A DNA stretch of 64,000 bases, taken from NCBI RefSeq assembly GCF_023898315.1, contig NC_064621.1, positions 537,313,383 through 537,377,382 on the forward strand. Reading direction: 5' to 3'. The DNA comes from Schistocerca nitens (taxonomy: Eukaryota; Arthropoda; Insecta; Orthoptera; Acrididae). A program made the translations under genes and the position numbers. Below the pieces are notes generated by a model that searched no databases, was not told the DNA's origin, and worked only from the letters and a program-made list of their open reading frames with translations. Numbering within the stretch: position 1 is the first letter of the stretch; every line of letters starts with the position of its first letter. Positions 33,036-44,907 of this stretch are shown in pieces.

Positions 33036-34473
33036 ATTTTTACAAATTTGTTGACTAATTTCAAGTTCCTGCCATCTTGCCAGTCAGCATGCTGGAAGTA
33101 AGTGGTTATATTCGGTCGGTCCAGGACTGGATGCCGTGGAATATGTGGCTGCTGAGACAGAGAGTAAAATAATGACAAGGACGCGTAATACGTACGTCAA
33201 TCTTATCAACTTAACCTCAATTCAGCAACTCCAGTTGTATTCCAGCAGCGCCTTGACCGAGAAAAGTTCTTCGTAGATACTAACAGAATAGGCTTCGAAT
33301 GCAACGAGTGAACTCTGCTGTCCGAATGGAACGGACTGGTGCTACGTCTTCCTTTACGGGCTCGGTGGTGGCGTGCAGCAGATGGTGTGAATTAGACTCG
33401 GTCGTGGATTGGTGGGGCACTCAGGTGGGTCACTGACAACCTACTGACGTTGACTGCCTGGCGTGGTGACGACCCTATACGACACTACAAGTTACTCTGC
33501 TCACAGCGGGAACTAACGTGGTTACGTGATTAGTTACAGGTACGCTCCAATTCAAAGAAGCGAGCGTTCTTAACTCGCAGCACGATCGCGGAAAGCGGTA
33601 AAATGCGACAGCTTTCTGTTAACGGCATTTTGCTGACAAGAAGAACGAGAGGGGTGGGATGGTGCTGACAGAGAAGTGGACGGAAGGTGCAAATGGATGT
33701 TGGGAAACCAAAGTCAATTATGTCAATGGAGAGCAAATTACAGAAGGAGGGACACGATGGCGAGTGGAGTAGGATTGAAGCACCTGCCACAAAAGCAGGA
33801 CAAGTAGAAGGCACACAGCGAATATTACATTGATTGTATAGAGAAATGTGTTATTAGAAAGTAAGATTTGCAATAATCTGAACGATACAAGAAAATACCA
33901 GCTTTGCTTCCAGGCCATCAAATAAAAACTGAAAACAACTTTTACATCTGTGAGGTTTGTTTTGAAACGTACCAGAATGAACAAGTCCTTACGTGCAGAT
34001 GGGAGCACATACTTGCAAAAAGGGCGTACTACATCAGATAATTTATGAAAATTGAAGAACAAGAACTAAAGTGGCCAGTGGTCTATTGAGATGAACCACG
34101 TATTCATACGCATTTTACTGTGAATATCTGTTGCAACTGACATTAAACGAAGAGTATTGTCAAACAATAGTCATTTCATTGTGGTGAATGCGAAGATTCG
34201 TTTTGTATTCACTTCTCCTCTATGACTATAAAAGGAAAACTTCGGTCTGTCATGTAGAAATATAGAGAAAAAATTAAAAATATCTTGAGACGAGGCAAGC
34301 CAAGCTTTTAGCATTAACTAATGAGCACCAGCTTTCTTATTATTCCGTAGGCAAAAATTTCAAGAAAAGATTTCCTTTCGTACTACTGCCATACCGTATA
34401 GACCTAAATCCTTTAGAACTAGTCTTGAATTTTCAAGGAATAGGATACATAATGTTAATACGTCATGGATCCT
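33036..34473. other. No gene or element recognised
   Basis: About 1.4 kb. 33100-33500 is moderately GC-rich, the remainder AT-rich. Short frames only, no inverted ends, no similarity I can name. Confidence 0.5.
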
Positions 34474-34671
34474 GCCGGCCGGTGTGGCCGAGTGGTTCTA
34501 GGCGCTACAGTCTGGAACCGCGCGACCGCTACGGCCGCAGGTTAGAATCCTGCCTCGGGCATGGATGTGTGTGATGTCTTTAGGTTAGTTAGGTTTAAGT
34601 AGTTCTAAGTTCTAGGGGACTGATGGCCTCAGAAGTTAAGTCCCATAGTGCTCAGAGCCATTTGAACCATC
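34474..34671 (+). mobile_element. tRNA-derived SINE, family A, copy 5
   Basis: GCCGGCCGGTGTGGCCGAG head. The B box is altered (GGTTAGAATCC). Family A body to TTTGAACCAT. No convincing duplication at the edges. Confidence 0.86.
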
Positions 34672-35200
34672 TTTCTTCTTTGTTGCATTCGTATGTTGTT
34701 AAAAATTGCCATCCATATGTATCTGGACAGTAAAGCACTTTATCTTCCTAAATCTGACGTCAATGTTAATTACACAAGTTTTATAGATTCTGATATATAA
34801 TTATTTCAATACACGTCGAGTAAAATGTAATGAATTGTTTAAAAATTGTAGAAAACCCAATGACGGCTTACATATTATTTCAAATAAGCATTGACATGAT
34901 ACAGATATTTTTGCTCTGGTATTTGTGATGCCTCTAAGGCAAATGAGTGCAGGATGAGTGCTGAAGATGAACTATTCTCAAGGACGACTAAGTTGAAAAT
35001 GTAATACAATCAGTCTGTTTAGATTCGAACAAAAATACAGCATTCTCGTCTATGACTGAGTCAGCAGATGTCGAATCAACTGATCCAACTGTAGAAAACA
35101 GTGACATCACCGGAAGAAATTGTTTTGCGGATACTACCTGCAAAGCATTATGAGCAGCCGATTTGAGAAACATTGTGCATCCCGTTTCTGCTCCTATTGT
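34672..35200. other. AT-rich, nothing recognised
   Basis: Short frames only. The sequence is interrupted at 35201 by a Tc1-like end. Confidence 0.5.
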
Positions 35201-36273
35201 ACACTGCCCAGTCACATTAATGTGACCACCTGTCTAAAGCCTGAATAACCCCCTTTTGCAGCGTGATAAGTGCAGGGAGAAAGCGAATGAGGTTCTGGAA
35301 GGTACGGACAGGAATGTCGAGCCATGCCAACTCCACGTGGCATGCTGCGCTAGGTTTCTCCGTTGAGGATCCATGGCGTATACAGCCCGATCGAGGTGGC
35401 CCCACAGATTCTCAATTGAGTTTAAACACGGGGAGTGCGGTAAGTAAATCCTGATGCTCTTCAGACCATGCACGTACAGTGCGAGGTGTGTAAGACGTTG
35501 CATTGTCCTGCTGGTAGATGCCATAAATCCGAGAAAAACAAACTGCATATATGGTTGGAAATGGGCCGCATGGATAGATACACACATTGTGTTGATCCAC
35601 TGTGCCATCCAGAATAATGAGATCATTCACGCCAACGGTCATGTGTCCGATAGAGTATAAAACGTGATTCATCTGGAAAGGCCATCTGTCGCTACTCAGT
35701 GAATATCCATTTGCGGTTTGGGATGCCAATTCCAGCCTTCGTCGCCGATGAACAGCAGTCAGCATGGGTGCATGGAGCACGTGCCTGTTGCGGAGGCCCA
35801 TACGCACCAACGTTCGCTTAATGGTCGTTGAGGAGACACTGTGAGCAACCTCTTTGTTTATCTATGCTGTGAGTCGTTCAACAATTACACATCTGTTCGC
35901 CCGTACAAACCTCTACAACCATTGTTCAACCCTGTCATCTATCGCCCATGGTGCACCACAGGTGGGTCAGCACCAGTTCTGAATAGCGTCATTTCGCCAC
36001 GCACTTAACGACGTCGGCATGCCGTCACTTTACAAACTTAGCCATTTCTCACATGTTTCCGCTCTTGGCTCGAAAGCCAATGATTATACGCGCTTGTACG
36101 TCAGCTAAATCGCTCCATTTCCACATTACGACAACGTTTGCTCTGGTTTCCGTGTCTCACCAACACACTTCATATGCCCTCCATTGCTAGTGTTGCCACC
36201 TTCCGTCTGTATATGGTTACTGCACACTGAAGTCGAACAAAGGCGGTGTTCACATTAGTGTGAGTACACCGAG
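35201..36273 (-). mobile_element. Decayed Tc1-like transposon, third family
   Basis: TA at 35199-35200. The left end is CACTGCCCAGTCACATTA followed by ATGTGACCACC. The right end near 36273 has a decayed reverse (CACATTAGTGTGAGTACACC). The length of about 1.07 kb is short, implying internal deletions. Confidence 0.75.
35217..36130 (-). pseudogene. Tc1-like transposase remnant
   Basis: Readable pieces are LRNRHVLHAPMLTAVHRRRRLE, FQMNHVLYSIG, IYQQDNATSYTPRTVRAW (second catalytic Asp) and, in another frame, NSIENLWGHLDRAVYAMDP (catalytic Glu). It ends with LDIPVRTFQNLIRFLPAL. The N-terminal half to about 36130 has no continuous frame. Dead. Confidence 0.75.
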
Positions 36274-36627
36274 TACTGATCCCGTGGTTCAGTGATGCCT
36301 ACAGACACGTAGCGCGTGACAGCGCTCCATTTATAAAAGGTATGCGGTACATCTCCCTACCAATGTTCTGCTTCACGATTCGTAAACAAGATGCTCTCGC
36401 AGTCCTAGCGTGGTAACAAGATCGCTTCACCGTGTTACACATCTACAGTACACAAGATACCTTATGGTGTCTGATGGAGGGTATTTTGCGTCACTTCCCC
36501 GCTTTCATGTTTCAGTCCCAAATAGTCCTCAGGAAGAATGATTGTTGGTAAGCCTCTGTGTGAGCTCGAATTTCTCTAATTTCACCTTCATGATCTTTTC
36601 ACGAGATTTACGTACTTGAGGGTAATG
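36274..36627. other. No feature seen
   Basis: About 350 bp between two Tc1-like elements. No frame or repeat recognised. Confidence 0.5.
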
Positions 36628-36629
36628 TA

Positions 36630-38051
36630 CACTCCTGGAAATTGAAATAAGAACACCGTGAATTCATTGTCCCAGGAAGGGGAAACTTTATTGACACATT
36701 CCTGGGGTCAGATACATCACATGATCACACTGACAGAACCACAGGCACATAGACACAGGCAACAGAGCATGCACAATGTCGGCACTAGTACAGTGTATAT
36801 CCACCTTTCGCAGCAATGCAGGCTGCTATTCTCCCATGGAGACGATCGTAGAGATGCTGGATGTAGTCCTGTGGAACGGCTTGCCATGCCATTTCCACCT
36901 GGCGCCTCAGTTGGACCAGCGTTCGTGCTGGACGTGCAGACCGCGTGAGACGACGCTTCATCCAGTCCCAAACATGCTCAATGGGGGACAGATCCGGAGA
37001 TCTTGCTGGCCAGGGTAGTTGACTTACACCTTCTAGAGCACGTTGGGTGGCACGGGATACATGCGGACGTGCATTGTCCTGTTGGAACAGCAAGTTCCCT
37101 TGCCGGTCTAGGAATGGTAGAACGATGGGTTCGATGACGGTTTGGATGTACCGTGCACTATTCAGTGTCCCCTCGACGATCACCAGTGGTGTACGGCCAG
37201 TGTAGGAGATCGCTCCCCACACCATGATGTCGGGTGTTGGCCCTGTGTGCCTCGGTCGTATGCAGTCCTGATTGTGGCGCTCACCTGCACGGCGCCAAAC
37301 ACGCATACGACCATCATTGGCACCAAGGCAGAAGCGACTCTCATCGCTGAAGACGACACGTCTCCATTCGTCCCTCCATTCACGCCTGTCGCGACACCAC
37401 TGGAGGCGGGCTGCACGATGTTGGGGCGTGAGCGGAAGACGGCCTAACGGTGTGCGGGAGCGTAGCCCAGCTTCATGGAGACGGTTGCGAATGGTCCTCG
37501 CCGATACCCCAGGAGCAACAGTGTCCCTAATTTGCTGGGAATTGGCGGTGCGGTCCCCTACGGCACTGCGTAGGATCCTACGGTCTTGGCGTGCATCCGT
37601 GCGTCGCTGCGGTCCGGTCCCAGGTCGACGGGCACGTGCACCTTCCGCCGACCACTGGCGACAACATCGATGTACTGTGGAGACCTCACGCCCCACGTGT
37701 TGAGCAATTCGGCGGTACGTCCACCCGGCCTCCCGCATGCCCACTATACGCCCTCGCTCAAAGTCCGTCAACTGCACATACGGTTCACGTCCACGCTGTC
37801 GCGGCATGCTACCAGTGTTAAAGACTGCGATGGAGCTCCGTATGCCACGGCAAACTGGCTGACACTGACGGCGACGGTGCACAAATGCTGCGCAGCTAGC
37901 GCCATTCGACGGCCAACACCGCGGTTCCAGGTGTGTCCGCTGTGCCGTGCGTGTGATCATTGCTTGTACATCCCTCTCGCAGTGTCCGGAGCAAGTATGG
38001 TGGGTCTGACACACCGGTGTCAATGTGTTCTTTTTTCCATTTCCAGGAGTG
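36630..38051 (-). mobile_element. Young Tc1-like transposon, copy 3 (1422 bp)
   Basis: TA at 36628-36629 and 38052-38053. Ends CACTCCTGGAAATTGAAA and, reversed, CACTCCTGGAAATGGAAA, a clean terminal inverted repeat of about 27 bp. Confidence 0.96.
36785..37807 (-). CDS. Tc1-like transposase, intact, 340 aa
   Basis: Same start (MPRQRG at 37807), domain order and D155, D244, E277 as copy 1. Copy-specific changes are N for T in RTANSQQ and D for G in TPDIMVWG, the latter in the conserved core strand and possibly harmful. The frame happens to run upstream through the terminal repeat into a neighbouring SINE, which I consider accidental. Confidence 0.93.
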   Translation of the reverse strand: MPRQRGREPYVQLTDFERGRIVGMREAGWTYRRIAQHVGREVSTVHRCCRQWSAEGARARRPGTGPQRRTDARQDRRILRSAVGDRTANSQQIRDTVAPGVSARTIRNRLHEAGLRSRTPLGRLPLTPQHRAARLQWCRDRREWRDEWRRVVFSDESRFCLGANDGRMRVWRRAGERHNQDCIRPRHTGPTPDIMVWGAISYTGRTPLVIVEGTLNSARYIQTVIEPIVLPFLDRQGNLLFQQDNARPHVSRATQRALEGVSQLPWPARSPDLSPIEHVWDWMKRRLTRSARPARTLVQLRRQVEMAWQAVPQDYIQHLYDRLHGRIAACIAAKGGYTLY

Positions 38052-38100
38052 TATTTGTTGACTCCCCCGGGAACATATGCTCTCGAAATTTTAACTGTAA

Positions 38101-38295
38101 GCCGTGCGGAGTGGCCGAACGGTCTGGGGGGCCATGTCACGGACTGCGCGGTCCCTCCCGCCGGAGGTTCGAGTCCTCCCTCGGGCCTGGGTGTGTGTGT
38201 TGTTCTTAGCATAAGTTAGTTTAAGTTAGTTTAAGTAGTGTGTAAGACTAGGGACCAATGACCTCAGAAGATTGGTCCCTTAGAAATTCACACAT
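38101..38295 (+). mobile_element. tRNA-derived SINE, family B, copy 1
   Basis: Class II tRNA-like head GTGCGGAGTGGCCGAACGG with B box GGTTCGAGTCC. Its body differs from family A: TTCTTAGCATAAGTTAG, GTGTGTAAGACTAGGGACC, ATGACCTCAGAAGATTGG, ending ATTCACACATATTTT. Imperfect TTTTAACTGTAA / TTTTACTGTAAA repeats flank it. Confidence 0.82.
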
Positions 38296-39528
38296 ATTTT
38301 ACTGTAAACCACACTGTGATGCAAACCCCTCTCTTCTAGAATCTGGCACAGGCATTGACTGAGCAACTCTGTGATGCTTTTGTCCTCACAAAGTGAATCT
38401 GTTACAAAAGACTGCTAAATTTTTCATAGACTCTGCTTAGTGCCAAAAAAAGACGAGATTCTATTCGGTCAGGTCCGCTTGCCTGTCTGTGTGTGGCTGT
38501 TCGTCAAAGTGAGATTATGCACGAGTTGTCACTGTTTCAATAAGAGACTGATCTCATGTTTACAAAAACTGGCATTCGCATCACAGTCAGGCCAGACAGA
38601 ATTAAGTTTTCTGTGGTTGCTTAAATCCCTTATGGAAAATGCTGAGAGGGATATTTAGAAAAGACATTGACCAATTTTTCTCCCCACCCTTTGTCAACAG
38701 CAGATTCTGCTCCATTGCTATGACTTCGTCGCTCATGGGAAATTGAGTCCTTATCTTCCTTCTTTCCTTTCAAATAAACCGCAGCATCGAAAAAGGTTCG
38801 GCTGATTTTCATCCCTAATTCCAGCTTGTGCTCATCTGCCAGTGGCTCCGTCATTGATGAGGAGGTGAAGTCAGATTTTATTCCCTTGTTGTTAGCAGTA
38901 TCTCAAACATCATAGTGAGTAATGCTGTGGAAAGCAAAACAAGTAGGTGATTTTTCCGCAGTTTATGGTAACCAGGGAATAATGATGAGTTGCAAAGCAT
39001 ATAACAAATTTACTTATGAATTCATACTGTTGCCAGCTTGACTTTCCTCTGAAATGATAAGATTTCGTGCAATTTTCACATTACGGTTCTGACACACTGC
39101 TTCCTCATCAAAATAATATCAGGATACTTTCCTTGGTTGTCTAGATGTGAACAGAAACATAGGTACTGTAAAGTTGAATAGAATGTGCCACAATCCTTAG
39201 AATACTGTTTTTGAAGCACGGAGACAGGGGATTTACGTACATCCTATAAGAAATGCAAATGAGGGTAATGAAAGTGGAGGTACAAAAAGACAAGTTTATG
39301 CTAAGGACAATGTCAGGAAGTCGGATAAAATTTCTGATGAATACCGTTGCTTAGATTTGTCGAAGACACAGGCCTTCTTGCCCGAAATGGGGGACACTTA
39401 GAACTGTTGAAAGAAATGAAGAGCCCAGAATATGGACTAATGTTAAACAAATGAAAGACAAACGTGGTGAATAGTAAGAGGAAGAATAATAACAAATTGC
39501 ACACTGATAGAAAGAGTAGTGGAAGAAG
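38296..39528. other. No gene recognised
   Basis: About 1.2 kb, AT-rich. Open frames up to about 90 residues have no domain or composition that supports coding. Confidence 0.5.
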
Positions 39529-39530
39529 TA

Positions 39531-40950
39531 CACTACTGGCCATTAAAATTGCTACACCAAGAAGAAATGCAGGTGATAAACGGGTATTCATTGGACAAAT
39601 ATATTATACTAGAACGGACATGTGATTGCACTTTCACGCAAATTGGGTGCATAGATCCTGAGAAATCAGTACTCAAAACAACCACCTATGGCCGTAGTAA
39701 GGGCCTTGATACGCCTGGGCATCGAGTCAAACAGAGCTTGGATGGCGTGTACAGGTACAGCTGCCCATGCAGCTTCAACACGATACCACAGTTCACAAAT
39801 AGTAGTGACTGGTTTATTGGGACGAACCAGTTGCTCGGCCACCAATGACCAGACGTTTTCAGCTGGTGAGAGATCCGGGGGATGTGCTAGCCAGGGCAGC
39901 AGTCGAACATTTCCTGTATCCAGAAAGGCCCGTACAGGACCTGCAACATGCGGTCGTGCATTATCCTGCTGAAATGTAGGGTTTCGCATGGATCGAATGA
40001 AGGGTAGAGCCACGGGTCGTAACACATCTGAAATGTAACGTCCACTGTTCAAAGTGCCGTCAATGCGAACAAGAGGTGACCGAGACGTGTAACCAATGGC
40101 ACCCCATAACATCACGCTGGGTGATACGCCAGTATGGCGATGACGAATACAAGCTTCCAATGTGCGTTCACCGCGATGTCGCCAAACACGGATGCGACCA
40201 TCATCATGCTGTAAACAAAACAACCTGGATTCATCCGAAAAAATGACGTTTTGCCATTCTTGCAACCAGGTTTGTCATTGAGTACAACATCGCAGACGTT
40301 CCTGTCTGTGATGCAGCGTCAAGGGTAACCGCAACCACGGTCTTTGAGCTGAGAGTCCATGCTGCTGCAATGCAAACGTCGTCGAACTGTTCGTGCAGAT
40401 GGTTGTTGTCTTGCAAACGTCCCCATTTGCTGACTCAGGGATCGAGACGTGGCTGCATGATCCGTTACAGCCATGCGGATAAGATGCCTGTCATCTCGAC
40501 TGCTAGTGATACGAGGCCGTTGGGATCCAGCATGGCGTTCCGTACTACCCTCCTGAACCCACCGATTCCATATTCTGCTAACAGTCATTGGATCTCGAGC
40601 AACGCGAGCAGCAACGTCGCGATACGATAAACCGCAATCGCGATAAGCTACAATCCGACGTTTACCAAAGTCGGAAACGAGATGGTACGCATTTCTCCTC
40701 CTTACACGAGGCATCACAACAACGTTTCACCAGGCAACGCGGGTCAACTGAACTGCTGTTTGTGTATGAGAAATCGGTTTGAAACTTTCCTGATGTGAGC
40801 ACGTTGTAGGTGTCGCCACCGACGCTAACCTTGTTTGAATGCTCTGAAAAGCTAATCATTTGCATATCACTGCATCGTCTTCCTGTCGGTTAAATTTCGC
40901 GTCTGTACCACGTCATCTTCGTGGTGTAGCAATTTTAATGGCCAGTAGTG
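39531..40950 (-). mobile_element. Tc1-like transposon, second family, copy B (1420 bp)
   Basis: TA at 39529-39530 and 40951-40952. Ends CACTACTGGCCATTAAAA on both sides. Less decayed than copy A at 29090. Confidence 0.93.
39666..40714 (-). pseudogene. Tc1-like transposase (DD34E), one or more frameshifts
   Basis: The N-terminal frame from 40714 (MPRVRRRNAYHLVSDFGKRR) gives both helix-turn-helix motifs to ARTVRRRL and then drifts out of frame near 40375. The core resumes in the frame ending at 39666: FSDESRLFCLQ, MLWGAIGYTSRSP, FQQDNARPHVAGPV and SPAENVWSLVA. There are 34 residues between the last Asp and Glu. The end is SMPRRIKALTTAIGGCFEY. Small indels near 40375 and 40270 separate it from an intact gene. 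Confidence 0.9.
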
Positions 40951-41114
40951 TATAAGCACGTGTTCAGGAAGTAAGTATATACAGGATGGGCAAAGCGTCG
41001 AAGATACCTGTAGTTCTTTACCACAGGCGAATAAAGCTTTGCTGATGCCAGATATTGAAACAGAACTGGGAGAAAAGTTCCTGAAAGGGTGCGTTACGGA
41101 CACATACGGAAGTG

Positions 41115-41362
41115 GGAGGAGGAGAGTAGTGTTTAACGTCTCGTCGACAACGAGGTCATTAGAGACGCAGCGCAAGCTCGGGGGAGGGAAGGATGGGGAA
41201 GGAAATCGGCCGTGCCCTTTCAAAGGAACCATCCCGGCATTTGCCTGAAGCGATTTAAGGAAATCACGGAAAACCTAAATCAGGATGGCCGGAGACGGGA
41301 TTGAACCGTCGTCCTTCCGAATGCGAGTCCAGTGTGATAACCACTGCGCCACCTCGCTCGGT
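41115..41362 (-). mobile_element. tRNA-derived SINE, family E
   Basis: Reversed head GAGGTGGCGCAGTGG with B box GGTTCAATCCC. The body is CCATCCTGATTTAGG, CGTGATTTCCTTAAATCG and GGCAAATGCCGGGATGG. A perfect 12 bp target-site duplication CATACGGAAGTG is at 41103-41114 and 41363-41374. I remember this type as widespread in insects. Confidence 0.92.
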
Positions 41363-41392
41363 CATACGGAAGTGAATCGTGGATCATCATGT

Positions 41393-41631
41393 CCGCAGCT
41401 CGTGGTCACTCGGTCGCGTTCTCTCTTCCCGAGCACGGGGTCCCGGGTTCGATTCCCGGCGGGGTCTGGGATTTTCACCTGCCTCGAGATGATTGGGTGT
41501 TTGTGTTGACCCCATCCTTTCATCATCATTCATATGAAAGTGGCGAGTTTGGACCGAGCAATGTTTGGGAAGTTGTACGGGCGCTGATAACAGCGCAGTC
41601 GAGCGCCTCACAAACCATACATCATCATCAC
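41393..41631 (+). mobile_element. tRNA-derived SINE, family D, with CAT-repeat tail
   Basis: Class I tRNA-like head CGTGGTCACTCGGTCGCG with B box GGTTCGATTCCC, then GGGATTTTCACCTGCC. It has its own body (GAAAGTGGCGAGTTTGG, GCGCTGATAACAGCGC) and a (CAT)n tail. ATCATCATGT occurs at both edges (41383-41392 and 41632-41641), but the tail composition makes that less decisive. It shares head and first body segment with family C at 17584. Confidence 0.82.
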
Positions 41632-41641
41632 ATCATCATGT

Positions 41642-42548
41642 ATCTCCAGATGAAGGAACTCCAATAATTTTGAACAGTGTTAAACATTAATTGATCACTG
41701 AAGTACTAACTGACGTTCTAAAAATTACAGCTCACGTTAGATGTTTGTGCAAGAGCCTTACGGGAAGGAGGGACAGGTAAGTAGTAAGTTCGCTACTAGT
41801 CGGCTGTTCGAGCTCTCCTGCGGGTAGCCAGACGCCAATGTAAAGTGTTTGTGTTTGTGTGTGTGTGGGGGGGGGGGGGGGGTGAGGAGGTTAGGGGGCC
41901 TCAAAAAGCTGACAGCTGACGTGCAGGCAGTCAGACAGTGGGACTGTAGCGTGCGCGATCATACTACACCAAGCAGAAGCCCGCAGACAGCAACTGGTGC
42001 ATGTGCAGACTACGCCCAACAGACCCGTCTGGCGGGTAGCCTACACAGTGTTGGACTGTCCGTGGCCGGGCTAATAGACGCACAGAAGTGCCGTCCACCT
42101 ATGGGGCGGAGTTGGAATGGCAACGGCGTCTGTGAACAGGGAGCTCGAATCCAGTTCTTATGACTGCGAGCGCCGCTTTGCAGTTCGAGCGGAAAACTTC
42201 AAGAATGAGAGATCGAGCTGTCAGCCATTTTCCAGTACAGGCTTTGGTACGGCGTCCAGTACTACAGGCCTAATTTATGCGATCAGCTGTCACCTTATTT
42301 ATGTCATTCCATAGTAAGCTAGTTATTTTTTGTTACTGTTTTTGTAGAATAAAAAAAATATGCTGGCTTCCATAACGTTAAATGGATCTCAACGTATTTC
42401 AAGTGTCCTGTTATAAATCAATGCATGTATTTGAAGTTTAGAAAATATTGGGGCTCGTAGTATCCGGCGAGTGTTTAAGAGAAACTAGACTTAATCAGCA
42501 ACCTTACGTGATTGTAATGAAAGTAAGTTACGCAAATTTGTATATTGT
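41642..42548. other. No gene recognised; long poly-G run
   Basis: A GT-rich stretch ends in a G run at about 41867-41882. 41900-42260 is moderately GC-rich with short frames, and AATAAA occurs at 42348. Possibly LTR or host transcript sequence, but nothing is diagnostic. Confidence 0.4.
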
Positions 42549-42560
42549 AATTGTCTAATA

Positions 42561-42758
42561 AAATGGTTCAAATGGCTCTGAGCACTATGGGACTTAACAT
42601 CTTAGGTCATCAGTCCCCTAGAACTTAGAACTACTTAATCCTAACTAACCTAAGGACGTCACACACATCCATGCCCGAGGCAGGATTCGAACCTGCGACC
42701 GTAGCAGCCGCGTGGTTCCGGACTGAGCGCCTAGAACCGCTAGACCACCGCGGCCGGC
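42561..42758 (-). mobile_element. tRNA-derived SINE, family A, copy 6
   Basis: A perfect 12 bp target-site duplication AATTGTCTAATA is at 42549-42560 and 42759-42770. The B box is intact (GGATTCGAACC on plus). Among the cleanest copies here. Confidence 0.94.
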
Positions 42759-42770
42759 AATTGTCTAATA

Positions 42771-43795
42771 TGAGAATGTTATAAGTATAACGTTAACAAG
42801 CGCATGTGCAGTACCTCAAATTTTTCAGATAATCTGTGGTAGATAGATTTCTTCAGATAGGTTGTGATGAAGGGTGATTTAAAGTGAATGAGAGTGTAAA
42901 GCAGACTTGTCGGGAACGCTGTAAACATATTGCCGCTTTGTGATGCTTCATTAGAAATGAAAGAGATTTTTCTAAAACAATAGTTATCCATCTTGGGCAA
43001 AATTTTGGTCGTTCTCGTTGCTATTTGTACTACATAAGTGAAACGGATTAAGAAATGTTTCAAGCCAAAAAGCACACACAGTCTGTTAAACCTGCAGCAA
43101 CGGATCGGCAACTTCTTAATGTATAAGAAATATTTGGAAAGGTTAAAGAAGTTGAGTGTGCCTTTTATCACATGTTACGATAAGAATGTGAAAGTGGAGC
43201 TTAGGTTATATCCAACTTAAGTGTGAAACAGTTGGTAATCTACGCTGTTGAACAAAGATAATATAATATGTTCATTAATTACTGTACTGCTCTTGAAAGC
43301 CAGTGTATTTAGGCCATTCACAGAAGCTACACGTTAGGTAAATGTGTAATTTGAAAGATAGGTTTACGCATGGATTCATAAGGTGGGTAGAAATTATACA
43401 AATACTCGAATAGAATTGGAAGCCAGCATGATACACCTTAATGCGTTTCCGACTAGAGAACAGAATGTTCAGTATTGTCTGGAGAGAGGAAACTACGCAT
43501 ATCTGCTAGTCATCGGGATCCAAAAATTAAAACACTTAGAGACGGTGAATGTGATCAGCTGGGACCGTCATACCAATCGCAGAACAACTGAAATTAGCCT
43601 CCGTAGAGCCTGAAGCTATACGTCCAGTCATGTCTGTACTATTACGCTGCATTATGCGTAACCATTTACTCCTTCAGGACCGTTGCAAGGGTATCCACTT
43701 GAGTGTAGCACTTACAGTTCGCATGCTCTCTATAGCTAGAAGGAGCAGTAAAGAGAACAAATTGTACTACCAGACCAAAACTACGAGGGTTTCTC
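42771..43795. other. AT-rich, nothing recognised
   Basis: Frames up to about 130 residues occur by chance in AT-rich DNA. No domain or repeat ends seen. Confidence 0.45.
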
Positions 43796-44755
43796 ACAAG
43801 GTAACCTCCCCATCGCACCCCCCTCAGATTTAGTTATAAGTTGGCACAGTGGATAGGCCTTGATAAACTGAACAAAGATCAATTGAGAAAACAGGAAGAA
43901 GTTGTGTGGAACTGTGAAAAAATAAGCAAAATATACAAACTGCGTAGTCCATGGGCCACATAGGCAACGTCATGGACAATGCGAGCTCAGGAGCGCCGTG
44001 GTCCCGTGGTAGCGTGAGCAGCTGTTGAACGAGAGGTCCTTGGCTCAAGTCTTCCCTCGAGTGGAAATTTTACTTTCTTTATTTTTGCATAGTTATTATC
44101 TGTCCGTTCGTTCATTGACGTCTCTGTTCACTGTAATAACTTTAGTGTCTGTGTTTTGCGACCGCATCGCAAAACCGTGCGATTAGTAGACGAAAGGACG
44201 TGCCTCTCCAATGGGAACCGAAAACATTTGATCGCAAGGTCATAGGTCAACCGATTCCTACACAGAAAACACATCTGATATATTCTATACGACACTGGTG
44301 ACGGCATGTGCGTCACATGACAGGAATATGTTGTCGACCCACCTAACTTGTACACTTGGCGAATGGGTAAAAAGATTCTTCTACCTTGCCCGATTTAGGT
44401 TTACTTGTGTATGTGATAATCACTCCCAAAAAAGTGATGAAAACATAAGAGTTTGTCACATAAAATGAAAATAAAAAATTAAACTTTTCACTCGATGGAA
44501 GATTTGAACCTAGGACCTTTCACTCCGCAGCTGCTCACGTTACCACGAGACCACGGCGCTCCTGCATTCCCAGTTTCCTTGATGTTGCATATCTTCCCAT
44601 GAAGTACTCAGTTTGTATATTTTGCTTATTTTTTCACAGTTCCACACAACTTCTTCCTGTTTTCTCAATTGATTTGTTTTCAGTTTTCCAAGGCCTATCC
44701 ACTGTGCCAACTTATAACTAAATCTGAGGGGGGTGCGATGGGGAGGTTCCCTTGT
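43796..44755. mobile_element. Long fold-back element with a tRNA-like sequence in each arm
   Basis: The arms of about 275 bp (43796-44073 and 44481-44755) are reverse complements starting ACAAGGTAACCTCCCC, with CATCGCACCCCCC, TTATAAGTTGGCACAG and TGTGTGGAACTGTGAA. Each arm has an A-box-like GCGCCGTGGTCCCGTGG and a B-box-like GGCTCAAGTC or GGTTCAAATC (about 43991-44064 plus, 44490-44562 minus). The spacer of about 400 bp is non-coding. I remember this repeat as common in locust DNA but not its class. No transposase is present. Confidence 0.78.
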
Positions 44756-44907
44756 CAGAGACAGAGATGCACCGCATTTTTTTTTCTTAACCGAAAACAA
44801 CGCTACGAATGCGAAACAATACATATGTATTATTTGACGTCTTCTGAGTGAGCGCGCCAAGTTCCCATCATTTTCAACAGATAGTGTAGCTGCAGAACAG
44901 TTTCAAA

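Noticed and set aside
36785-38212. 475-residue frame, longer than other copies of the same transposase, running into a neighbouring SINE
   Set aside because: The extra N-terminal part crosses the terminal repeat, flanking DNA and a SINE. The four other copies show that the gene starts at MPRQRG (37807), so the extension is accidental.
42779-43171. 130-residue minus-strand frame rich in Phe, Leu and Ile
   Set aside because: The hydrophobic composition is what AT-rich DNA gives by chance. No repeats, domains or conserved neighbours.
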